NCBI GenBank assembly: GCA_023431205.1
Contig: JAEYXQ010000137.1
Location: 1 to 5,628 of the forward strand
Reading direction: 5' to 3'
From: Pseudomonadota bacterium
GTDB lineage: Bacteria > Pseudomonadota > Alphaproteobacteria > Rhizobiales > Devosiaceae
Length of the DNA: 5,628 bases
Below the pieces are notes generated by a model, which did no database searches, was not told where the DNA came from, and worked only from the letters and a program-made list of their open reading frames with translations. Position numbers and translations under genes: made by a program. Below, piece after piece: positions 1 to 5,329 of the stretch; the first letter of the stretch is position 1; each line of letters begins with the position of its first letter.

Positions 1-1243
1 AGCTGGTCAGCTGCTCGACGCCCACCGGTCCCCGTGCGTGCATCTTGCCGGTGGCAATGCCGATCTCGCCGCCGAACCCGAACTCGCCGCCATCGGCGAA
101 CTGGGTGGAGGCATTGTGCATCAGGATGGCGGAGTCGATCTCGTTGAAGAATTTTTCGACCGCGGCGCCATCCTCGGCGATGATCGCTTCGGTGTGATGG
201 CTCGAATAGGTCCCGATGTGGGCGATGGCCGCGTCGAGGCTGTCGACCACCTTCACCGAGATGATGGCGTCCTCATATTCGGTGCGCCAGTCCTGCTCGG
301 TCGCCGCAACCGCCTCTGGGATCATCGCAGTCACCGTGGCGTCGGCCCGGATTTCGCAGCCCTTCTCCACCAGCGCCGCGATGATCGGCCGGAGGTGGGT
401 GTCGACCACGTCGCGGTGGACCAGCAGCGTTTCGGCGGCGCCGCAAATGCCGGTGCGCCGCATCTTGGCGTTGACGATCACCTTCACCGCCAGCTCGAGA
501 TCGGCGCTCTTGTCGACATAGACATGCACCAGCCCCTCGAGATGGGCAAAGACCGGCACCCGCGCCTCGTCCTGTACGCGCGCCACCAGCGACTTGCCCC
601 CGCGCGGCACGATCACGTCGATGGTGCCGCCGAGACCGCGCAGCATTTCGCCGACTGCGGCACGGTCGGTGGTCGGCACCAGTTGCACCGCATCCTCCGG
701 CAGCCCGGCCTGCTTGAGCCCGAGCCGCAGGCACTCGACCAACGCCCGCGAGGATTGGGTGCTGTCGCTGCCGCCGCGCAGGATCACCGCATTGCCGGAC
801 TTGAGGCAGAGCGCACCGGCATCGGCGGTGACGTTGGGGCGGGATTCGTAGATCACGCCGATGACGCCGAGCGGGGTGCGCACGCGCTCGATGTGAAGCC
901 CGTTGGGCCGGTCCCATTCGGCAATGACGCTGCCGACCGGGTCGGGCAGTTCGGCAATGGTGCGCAGCGCCTCGACAATGCCGTCGAGCCGCGCATCGGT
1001 CAGCAGCAGCCGGTCCTGGAAGGCCTTGGTCATGCCCTTGGCGATGGCGTTCTGCATGTCGACGGCGTTGGCGGCAAGAATGTCGCCCTTGTGGGTCTGC
1101 ACCGCCTGGGCGGCGCCGACCAGGGCGGCGTGCTTGCGCTCGGCCGAAGCGGTAGCGAGCTTGGCGGCAGCAGCGCGGGCCCTGCGGCCGAGCGCGTCCA
1201 TCATGGTGCCGACGTCATCGGCGATCACTTCCGCCAGGCTCAT
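1..1243 (-). CDS. proA: Glutamate-5-semialdehyde dehydrogenase (gamma-glutamyl phosphate reductase), 3' end cut by window edge
   Basis: This cytosolic enzyme reduces gamma-glutamyl phosphate with NADPH to glutamate-5-semialdehyde, the second step of proline synthesis, using the product of ProB. Reading from ATG at 1243 gives 414 complete codons (MSLAEVIADD...) with no stop before base 1. The visible end, GPVGVEQLTS, is the conserved near-C-terminal ProA segment, so only about a dozen residues should be missing. Aldehyde-dehydrogenase-fold hallmarks include PLGVIGVIYESRPNVT (124-139), LKSGNAVILRGG (147-158) and the catalytic cysteine in RRTGICGAAE (Cys267, codon 445-443). The C-terminal part carries FGFGGEIGIATGKMHARGP. 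In HLEGLVHVYVD (234-244) the position where many homologues have Cys before His is Val, which is not the catalytic site. The gene starts one base after the proB stop and has an excellent Shine-Dalgarno sequence within proB, so the two are almost certainly co-translated. Confidence 0.97.
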   Translation of the reverse strand, partial: MSLAEVIADDVGTMMDALGRRARAAAAKLATASAERKHAALVGAAQAVQTHKGDILAANAVDMQNAIAKGMTKAFQDRLLLTDARLDGIVEALRTIAELPDPVGSVIAEWDRPNGLHIERVRTPLGVIGVIYESRPNVTADAGALCLKSGNAVILRGGSDSTQSSRALVECLRLGLKQAGLPEDAVQLVPTTDRAAVGEMLRGLGGTIDVIVPRGGKSLVARVQDEARVPVFAHLEGLVHVYVDKSADLELAVKVIVNAKMRRTGICGAAETLLVHRDVVDTHLRPIIAALVEKGCEIRADATVTAMIPEAVAATEQDWRTEYEDAIISVKVVDSLDAAIAHIGTYSSHHTEAIIAEDGAAVEKFFNEIDSAILMHNASTQFADGGEFGFGGEIGIATGKMHARGPVGVEQLTS

Positions 1244-1244
1244 C

Positions 1245-2372
1245 TCACGCCTCCTCCTTGGCCCCGACCAGCACTAGGTTGTCACGGTGCACCAGTTCGG
1301 CGCGGGTGCCCACCCCCAGCAGGTCCTGCACCATTTCGCTCTTCTTGCCCATCACCAGCCGGGCATCGTCGCTGTCGAGACCGGCAAGGCCGCGGGCAAG
1401 CTCGCGGCCGTCGGGGTCGACGATCGCAAGGGTATCGCCGCGCTCGAACTCGCCGATGATGCGGGTCACGCCCACCGGCAGCAGCGAGCGGCCCTGCCGC
1501 AGCGCCCGCGCCGCGCCGGCATCGATCTCAAGCGTTCCCACCACGGCGAGCGTCCCCATGATCCAGCGCTTGCGCGCCTGCGCCCGCGAGCTCGAGGGAT
1601 GGAACAGCGTGTGCCGCCCGCCTTGGTTCAGCGTTCGCAGGGGATGCAGCTCGGTCCCCTTGGCGATGATCATGGCGGTGCCGGCGAGCGTTGCGATCTT
1701 GCCGGCCTCGACCTTGGTGGTCATGCCGCCGCGCGACAGGTGGCTGGCAGCGCCGCCGGCCATGGCCTCAATGGCGGGGGTGATGGTCTTGACCACCGGG
1801 ATGTGCTCGGCGGCCGGGTCCCGGGCCGGCGGGGCGGTGTAGAGCCCGTCGATATCCGACAGCAGCACCAGGCAGTCGGCCTCGATCATGGTGGCAACGC
1901 GCGCCGACAACCGGTCATTGTCGCCATAGCGGATCTCGGCGGTGGCAACGCTGTCGTTCTCGTTGATGATCGGGATGGCCCCGAGCCCCAGCAGCGTAGT
2001 GATGGTGGTGCGGGCGTTGAGGTAGTAGCGCCGCTCCTCGGTGATGTTGGGCGTGATCAGGATCTGCCCGGTAACGATGCCGTGCCGGCCCAGCGCCTCG
2101 GCCCAGGCCTGCGACAGGGCGATCTGCCCCGCACTCGCCGCCGCCTGCGACTGTTCCAGCGTCAGCGACACTGCCGACAGGCCCAACAGCCCGCGGCCCA
2201 GCGCGATCGCTCCCGAAGAAACGATGACGATCTCGCGCCCGTCAGCCTTGAGCGCGGCAATGTCCTCGGCCAGCGCCGCGAGCCATTCGGCCCGCAGCTT
2301 GCCGGCCTTGTCGACCAAAAGCGCCGAGCCGATCTTGATTGTGAGGCGCTTGTAGGTGGCAAGGGGGGTCAT
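1245..2372 (-). CDS. proB: Glutamate 5-kinase with C-terminal PUA domain
   Basis: ProB phosphorylates glutamate with ATP to gamma-glutamyl phosphate, the first committed and normally proline-inhibited step of proline synthesis. The labile product is handed to ProA. The 375-residue length matches the two-domain bacterial form. The amino-acid-kinase domain (about 8-255) shows KIGSALLVD (13-21), SSGAIALG (52-59), INENDSV (136-142), YGDNDRLSA (149-157), LLSDIDGLYT (170-179) and GGMTTKVEAG (215-224). The linker SRAQARKRWIMG (262-273) is followed by a PUA domain at about 279-355. The ATG at 2372 places the first kinase motif at the usual distance from the N terminus. Its Shine-Dalgarno is weak (GGTGAA about seven bases upstream). 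The gene lies 214 bp after obgE, behind an inverted-repeat element, and I see no clear promoter. Transcription could come from upstream or from an unrecognised local promoter. Allosteric proline inhibition is family knowledge, not visible here. Confidence 0.98.
   Translation of the reverse strand: MTPLATYKRLTIKIGSALLVDKAGKLRAEWLAALAEDIAALKADGREIVIVSSGAIALGRGLLGLSAVSLTLEQSQAAASAGQIALSQAWAEALGRHGIVTGQILITPNITEERRYYLNARTTITTLLGLGAIPIINENDSVATAEIRYGDNDRLSARVATMIEADCLVLLSDIDGLYTAPPARDPAAEHIPVVKTITPAIEAMAGGAASHLSRGGMTTKVEAGKIATLAGTAMIIAKGTELHPLRTLNQGGRHTLFHPSSSRAQARKRWIMGTLAVVGTLEIDAGAARALRQGRSLLPVGVTRIIGEFERGDTLAIVDPDGRELARGLAGLDSDDARLVMGKKSEMVQDLLGVGTRAELVHRDNLVLVGAKEEA
1250..1259 (-). promoter_or_regulatory. 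Ribosome-binding site of proA, embedded in the proB 3' end
   Basis: The minus strand reads AAGGAGGAGG from 1259 to 1250, six bases before the proA ATG at 1243. It is a near-perfect anti-16S match and the strongest Shine-Dalgarno in the window. The same bases encode the Lys-Glu-Glu-Ala tail of ProB. It fixes the proA start and suggests that proA is translated efficiently by ribosomes finishing proB. Confidence 0.9.
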
Positions 2373-2586
2373 TGCTGGTTCACCACGCGCGTTGACGTCA
2401 TCGCTCCTGCCCTCCCTCCCCCTTGAGGGGAGGGTAGCGACGCTAGGCCCGCCAGGGCCGTAGCAAGGCTGGGGTGGGGGTGACTCAGTGCTTCACCGAT
2501 GGACCCCCTCCCTCGGTCCCTCCCCTCAAGGGGGAGGGAAGGCAGGAGCCGACCCCAAAGCGAAGCTGGGCAATTCCGCCCACCAA
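2373..2586. other. obgE-proB intergenic region
   Basis: This spacer of 214 bases lies between the obgE stop and the proB start. Most of it is occupied by the inverted-repeat mosaic at 2403-2549. The flanks hold a 37-base stretch after obgE and a 30-base stretch before proB that includes the 8-bp palindrome TGACGTCA at 2393-2400. I find no convincing sigma-70 promoter on the minus strand and no U-rich run after any hairpin, so a standard intrinsic terminator is not supported. A minus-strand frame stays open across the whole spacer; this is treated as a finding rather than called as a gene. Confidence 0.85.
2403..2549. repeat. Palindromic mosaic element: 32-bp inverted repeats around smaller palindromes
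   Basis: The arms 2403-2434 and 2518-2549 are reverse complements of each other at 31 of 32 positions, the exception being base 2412. Each arm is itself a hairpin: CCCTCCCC at 2414-2421 with GGGGAGGG at 2427-2434, and CCCTCCCC at 2518-2525 with GGGGAGGG at 2531-2538, each with a 5-base loop. Between the arms lie the palindromes TAGCGACGCTA (2435-2445) and GGCCC-GCCA-GGGCC (2446-2459). There is also a 9-of-10 inner pairing between the G-rich run at 2472-2481 and the C-rich run at 2503-2512. The build resembles REP/BIME-type or small non-autonomous intergenic repeats, which are common in alphaproteobacterial genomes. No transposase is present. Family membership is inferred and depends on other genomic copies. 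Confidence 0.85.
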
Positions 2587-3630
2587 TCACGGCGTCCAAT
2601 TGGGTTCGACCTTGCGCCGCTCGGTCTCGGCCGCGGCGGCGCGTTCCTCGTCCAGCACCGACACCACCCGGTAGAGCACCTGGTCGATGTTCTGCCTTGT
2701 CGCGGCGGAAACGGTCATCACCTCGGCCTTGCTGACGCGCTCGAGTACCTCGAGCTTTTCCTTGAGCTCGTCGGGATCGATGGCGTCGATCTTGTTGAGA
2801 ACGACGATCTCGTTCTTGTCCGCCAACCGCTCGTCATAGGCGGCGAGCTCGCCGCGGATGGTCTGGTAGGCCCCCTTCACGTCCTCCTGGGTGCCGTCGA
2901 TCAGGTGGATCAGCACCGCGCAGCGCTCGACATGGCCGAGGAAGCGGTCGCCGAGCCCGGCGCCTTCGCTCGCCCCTTCGATCAGCCCGGGAATGTCGGC
3001 GAGAACGAAGTCATGCTCGCCGATCGACACTACGCCGAGATTGGGGTGAAGGGTGGTGAAGGGATAATCGGCAATCTTCGGGTTCGCGGCGGAAACCGAG
3101 GAGAGGAAGGTCGACTTGCCGGCATTGGGCAGGCCAACGAGGCCAGCATCGGCGATCAGCTTGAGGCGCAGCCAGATCCACTTCTCCTTGCCTTCCTGGC
3201 CGGGATTGGCGTGGCGGGGGGCCTGGTTGGAGCTGGTCTTGAAGTGGGCATTGCCGAAGCCGCCATTGCCGCCGGTGAGCAGCACCACGCGCTGGCCCAC
3301 CTCGGTCAGGTCGGCGATCAGCGTCTCGTTGTCTTCCTCGAACACCTGGGTGCCGACGGGAACGCGCAGTACCGTGTCGGCGCCGTCGGCGCCGGTCCGG
3401 TTCTTGCCCATGCCATGGACGCCGGTCTTGGCCTTGAAGTGCTGCTGGTAGCGGTAGTCGATCAGGGTGTTGAGCCCGTCGACGCATTCGACGATCACAT
3501 CGCCGCCGCGCCCGCCATTGCCGCCATTGGGGCCGCCGAACTCGACGAATTTTTCACGCAGGAAGCTGACGGCGCCGGCACCGCCGTCGCCCGAGCGAAC
3601 ATAGACCTTGGCCTGGTCGAGAAACTTCAT
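2587..3630 (-). CDS. obgE: Obg/CgtA family ribosome-associated GTPase
   Basis: Obg is an essential, slow-cycling GTPase that binds the 50S subunit, assists its late maturation and links growth to nutrient and stress status. The 347-residue protein has the glycine-rich Obg fold at about 1-158 (MKFLDQAKVYVRSGDGGAGA at the start, then PNGGNGGRGGDV and GGNGGFGNAHF). A G domain follows: G1 GLPNAGKST (166-174), switch I YPFTTLHPNLG (189-199), G3 DIPGLIEGA (212-220), G4 NKID (279-282) and G5 SAA (308-310). A short charged tail (DEERAAAAETERRK) replaces the longer acidic tail of E. coli Obg, and there is no OCT domain as found in Bacillus. All nucleotide-binding motifs are intact. ATG at 3630 overlaps the stop of the upstream acetyltransferase as ATGA. 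A modest GGGAAG lies ten bases upstream, so translational coupling is likely. Placement after rplU-rpmA is widely conserved in bacteria. Confidence 0.98.
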   Translation of the reverse strand: MKFLDQAKVYVRSGDGGAGAVSFLREKFVEFGGPNGGNGGRGGDVIVECVDGLNTLIDYRYQQHFKAKTGVHGMGKNRTGADGADTVLRVPVGTQVFEEDNETLIADLTEVGQRVVLLTGGNGGFGNAHFKTSSNQAPRHANPGQEGKEKWIWLRLKLIADAGLVGLPNAGKSTFLSSVSAANPKIADYPFTTLHPNLGVVSIGEHDFVLADIPGLIEGASEGAGLGDRFLGHVERCAVLIHLIDGTQEDVKGAYQTIRGELAAYDERLADKNEIVVLNKIDAIDPDELKEKLEVLERVSKAEVMTVSAATRQNIDQVLYRVVSVLDEERAAAAETERRKVEPNWTP

Positions 3631-4163
3631 CTTTGGCGGTCTTCCCAGACGCTGCGCGTCAATTGAGTGTCGATATGCTCCACCTCGGCGCCCCGTGCAA
3701 GGCAGAGCAGCCGGGAGCGGCCGATCTCGGTGAAGCCGAGCTTGTGCTGGATGGCCAGCGACGGCGCGTTGAAATGGAACACGCCGGAATAGACGGTATC
3801 GGCCTGGCTGGCCCCGAAGAACCAGTCGAGACTGGCCCGGCCCGCCTCGGTCATGATCCCGCGGCCCCAGAACGGCCGCCCCAGCCAGTAACCGACGATC
3901 GGCCCCTGTGGTCCGCGGTGAAAGCCGATCTGGCCGGCATAGCCTTCGCCCGGAACCTCGATCGAGAAGTTCGTCTCCTCGACCGGCAGGCCGGGGACCC
4001 GGGTGCGCAGCCAGGCTCGGGCATCGGACTCGTAATAGGGAAACGGCACTCGCGCCAGGTTGCCGGCCACTCCGAAGTCATTGAGATAACGCGCGATCGG
4101 CGCGGCATCGCCCATCTGCGGCGGCCGCAACAGCAATCGCTCCGTCAGGATGGTGGCGTTCAC
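3627..4163 (-). CDS. GNAT family N-acetyltransferase, RimJ/RimL type (third of three)
   Basis: This is a predicted acetyl-CoA-dependent N-acetyltransferase of 178 residues; its substrate is unknown. The N-terminal ILTERLLLRPP (5-15) is the typical opening of Acetyltransf_3/RimJ-like proteins. The acetyl-CoA pyrophosphate-binding loop is in GYWLGRPFWGRGIMTEAGRA (91-110), and the family C-terminal motif NAPSLAIQHKLGF is at 132-144. I chose the GTG at 4163 rather than an ATG at 4229. It forms a GTGA overlap with the preceding acetyltransferase stop, has GGGAG six bases upstream, and starts the protein where homologous domains start. The longer version would add 22 residues encoded within the neighbouring gene. 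The stop overlaps obgE as ATGA. Ribosomal-protein or other small-molecule/protein acetylation is possible, but sequence alone does not decide. Confidence 0.9.
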   Translation of the reverse strand: MNATILTERLLLRPPQMGDAAPIARYLNDFGVAGNLARVPFPYYESDARAWLRTRVPGLPVEETNFSIEVPGEGYAGQIGFHRGPQGPIVGYWLGRPFWGRGIMTEAGRASLDWFFGASQADTVYSGVFHFNAPSLAIQHKLGFTEIGRSRLLCLARGAEVEHIDTQLTRSVWEDRQR

Positions 4164-4678
4164 GCTGCTCTCCCTCGCTCCAGCCAGGCGGAGGCATCGA
4201 GCCGGCTCACCACATGCCGCACATTGCACTGCAGGGCATGGGAATAGCGCATCTCTTCACCCACCGCCACAAAGCCCAGCTTGCGCTGAACCGCCAGCGA
4301 GGCGTGATTGTTCCGCTGGGCGCAGGCGAGCACCGGCTCGGTGGAGGCAGCGAACCGCCAGTCGAGCACGGCGGCCGCCGCCTCGGTGGCAAAGCCGCGG
4401 TTCCAGTACCGCCGCGCCACCCAGAAGCCGAGTTCATCGGCGAGCGTGATGCAGCCCACGAGACCATGGTCGGCATGCTCGATGATGAACATGGCCCGTT
4501 CCGGGGTGACCGGCGGCGCCTGCCGCAGCCAGTCGATGGCCATGGCAAGCGTATAGGGCCAGGGCAGGGCGGTCAGGTGCCGCGCCACGGCGAACTCGCC
4601 GACCGCCAGGGTAAAGGCGGGCGCATCGGCAGAATTGGCCGGCCGCAGCAGCAGGCGTGGGGTGCGCAGCTCTGTCAT
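4160..4678 (-). CDS. GNAT family N-acetyltransferase, RimJ/RimL type (second of three)
   Basis: This predicted acetyltransferase of 172 residues spans a single GNAT domain. The opening MTELRTPRLLLRPANSAD is typical of the RimJ/RimL group. The acetyl-CoA loop is LGFWVARRYWNRGFATEA (83-100), where Asn stands at the first Gly of the usual W-G-x-G pattern; this variant also occurs in intact family members. The C-terminal motif is NHASLAVQRKLGF (124-136). ATG at 4678 overlaps the stop of the first acetyltransferase as ATGA, with GGAG eight bases upstream (4690-4687). Its own stop overlaps the next gene as GTGA. The protein is clearly related to its two neighbours but divergent from both, so any duplication is old or the genes were assembled separately. 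The substrate is unknown. Position between L27 and Obg genes hints at a ribosome-linked role, but that is inference. Confidence 0.93.
   Translation of the reverse strand: MTELRTPRLLLRPANSADAPAFTLAVGEFAVARHLTALPWPYTLAMAIDWLRQAPPVTPERAMFIIEHADHGLVGCITLADELGFWVARRYWNRGFATEAAAAVLDWRFAASTEPVLACAQRNNHASLAVQRKLGFVAVGEEMRYSHALQCNVRHVVSRLDASAWLERGRAA
4170..4174 (-). promoter_or_regulatory. Ribosome-binding site that supports the GTG start at 4163
   Basis: GGGAG on the minus strand (4174-4170), within the purine-rich stretch GAGGGAGAG, lies six bases before the GTG at 4163. It supports that start over the ATG at 4229 and sits inside the 3' end of the preceding acetyltransferase gene. Confidence 0.7.
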
Positions 4679-5202
4679 CTGCCGAACTCCAGCCGCATCA
4701 GCACCATGCGCTGGCCCGCAAGGGTGCCCTGGCCGTCGACATCTTCGCCGATCTCGGTGAAGCCGAGCTTGGCAAGGACGTTGCGGGAGGCGGTGTTGGT
4801 GGGGAGCGCCCGCGATCGCAGCGCCGTTGCTCCCGCCGCTCGTGCGGCTGCCACCACGGCGCGCCCGGCTTCGGTGGCATAGCCGAAACCCCAGTGCGGC
4901 TGGCCCAGCCAGTAGCCGAGTTCGGGCAGTTGATCGGGCAGGAGGTGCAGCCCGATCGTGCCGATGAACTCCCCCTTGCAGGTGATGGCCCAGGCGAATT
5001 CCTCATCGCCACGGGCGATATGCTCGACGAAGAAACGCCCGTCGCCTTCCGCGTAGGGGTGCGGCAGCCGGGAGAGCACTTCGTGGATGGCGCGATTATT
5101 GGCGAGTGCTGCCATCTGCGGGACATGGGCCAGCGCCGGAGTGGTCAGCACCAGTCGCTCGGTGGCGATGGTGGCAGGCAGGCGATGCTTGAGGCTGTCC
5201 AT
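4675..5202 (-). CDS. GNAT family N-acetyltransferase, RimJ/RimL type (first of three)
   Basis: This predicted acetyl-CoA-dependent N-acetyltransferase has 175 residues. It shows IATERLVLTTP (12-22), the acetyl-CoA loop LGYWLGQPHWGFGYATEA (95-112) and the C-terminal NTASRNVLAKLGFTEIG (136-152), all typical of the RimJ/RimL-like group. The frame is open upstream to 5556, but that would cover nearly all of rpmA and the terminator hairpin with low-complexity sequence. ATG at 5202 is therefore preferred: it has GGAG seven bases upstream (5213-5210) and gives a protein of normal family length. The stop overlaps the next gene as ATGA. It is the first gene after the terminator-type hairpin at 5226-5248, so its expression probably depends on readthrough from rplU-rpmA or on a promoter I cannot see. 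The substrate is not predictable from sequence. Confidence 0.92.
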   Translation of the reverse strand: MDSLKHRLPATIATERLVLTTPALAHVPQMAALANNRAIHEVLSRLPHPYAEGDGRFFVEHIARGDEEFAWAITCKGEFIGTIGLHLLPDQLPELGYWLGQPHWGFGYATEAGRAVVAAARAAGATALRSRALPTNTASRNVLAKLGFTEIGEDVDGQGTLAGQRMVLMRLEFGR

Positions 5203-5209
5203 GTCTTGG

Positions 5210-5213
5210 CTCC
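5210..5213 (-). promoter_or_regulatory. Ribosome-binding site that supports the ATG start at 5202
   Basis: GGAG on the minus strand (5213-5210) is seven bases before ATG 5202. It lies just beyond the terminator tail, so the hairpin would not mask it. It supports the short form of the first acetyltransferase over the long upstream frame. Confidence 0.65.
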
Positions 5214-5215
5214 AG

Positions 5216-5248
5216 AAACGAAGAAGGGGACCGGCTGACCCGGTCCCC
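5216..5248 (-). terminator. Probable intrinsic terminator or attenuator after rpmA
   Basis: On the minus strand, GGGGACCGG (5248-5240) and CCGGTCCCC (5234-5226) form a perfect 9-bp GC-rich stem with a 5-base loop. The stem is followed by TTCTTCGTTT (5225-5216). The tail is pyrimidine- and T-rich but interrupted, so termination may be partial. It lies about 80 bases past the rpmA stop and only about 12 bases before the ribosome-binding site of the next gene. It would end most rplU-rpmA transcripts and set the fraction that reads into the acetyltransferases and obgE. Confidence 0.75.
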
Positions 5249-5329
5249 TCCCGATTGTCTGGCGCTGTGGCGCTGAACCGAGCCGGGGACCTTGGGTCTA
5301 CCCGGCTGTGGTTCGTAAGACCTGCCGGG

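Larger units (their letters stand above)
5203..5329. other. rpmA-acetyltransferase intergenic region with alternative RNA pairings
   Basis: This 127-bp spacer is on the transcribed minus strand of a likely operon. Five segments can pair in sequence. Segment 1 (5330-5324, ACCCGGC) pairs with 2 (5306-5300, GCCGGGT). Segment 2 pairs with 3 (5287-5282, CCCGGC), extended by GAACC (5314-5310) with GGTTC (5279-5275). The 5' part of 3 (5291-5285, GGTCCCC) pairs with 4 (5248-5242, GGGGACC). Segment 4 pairs with 5 as the terminator stem. The pairings 1:2 versus 2:3 and 3:4 versus 4:5 are mutually exclusive. The complementarity is seen directly; regulation is inferred. No clear promoter was found. Confidence 0.6.

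Noticed and set aside
273..917. Minus-strand frame of 214 codons inside proA
   Set aside because: It is a shifted frame within proA, dominated by Arg/Ala/Gly, while the true ProA frame has all conserved motifs through this stretch.
38..1459. Plus-strand frame of 473 codons opposite proA and the end of proB
   Set aside because: It is antisense to a certain proA, has Arg/Gly/His/Asp-rich composition with no recognisable domain, and crosses the proA-proB junction. This is the expected by-product of GC-rich codon use.
2393..2400. TGACGTCA palindrome before proB as an operator
   Set aside because: A single 8-bp palindrome is too short to support a regulator site, and no second copy or known alphaproteobacterial proline regulator motif is visible.
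1287..2426. Plus-strand frame of 379 codons opposite proB
   Set aside because: It mirrors the proB coding frame, has no domain or credible ribosome-binding site, and runs into the inverted-repeat element.
2403..2434. Arm hairpin of the repeat element as an intrinsic terminator of obgE
   Set aside because: The stem is strong, but no T-run follows it on the minus strand (the next bases are GATGACGTCA-like), so a canonical terminator is not supported.
2488..3666. Plus-strand frame of 392 codons opposite obgE
   Set aside because: It is antisense to an intact, motif-complete obgE. It begins inside the repeat element and shows no family motif.
4164..4229. ATG start at 4229 for the third acetyltransferase
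   Set aside because: It adds 22 residues outside the GNAT fold and a 70-bp overlap with the preceding gene. The GTG at 4163 fits the ribosome-binding site and the GTGA overlap pattern.
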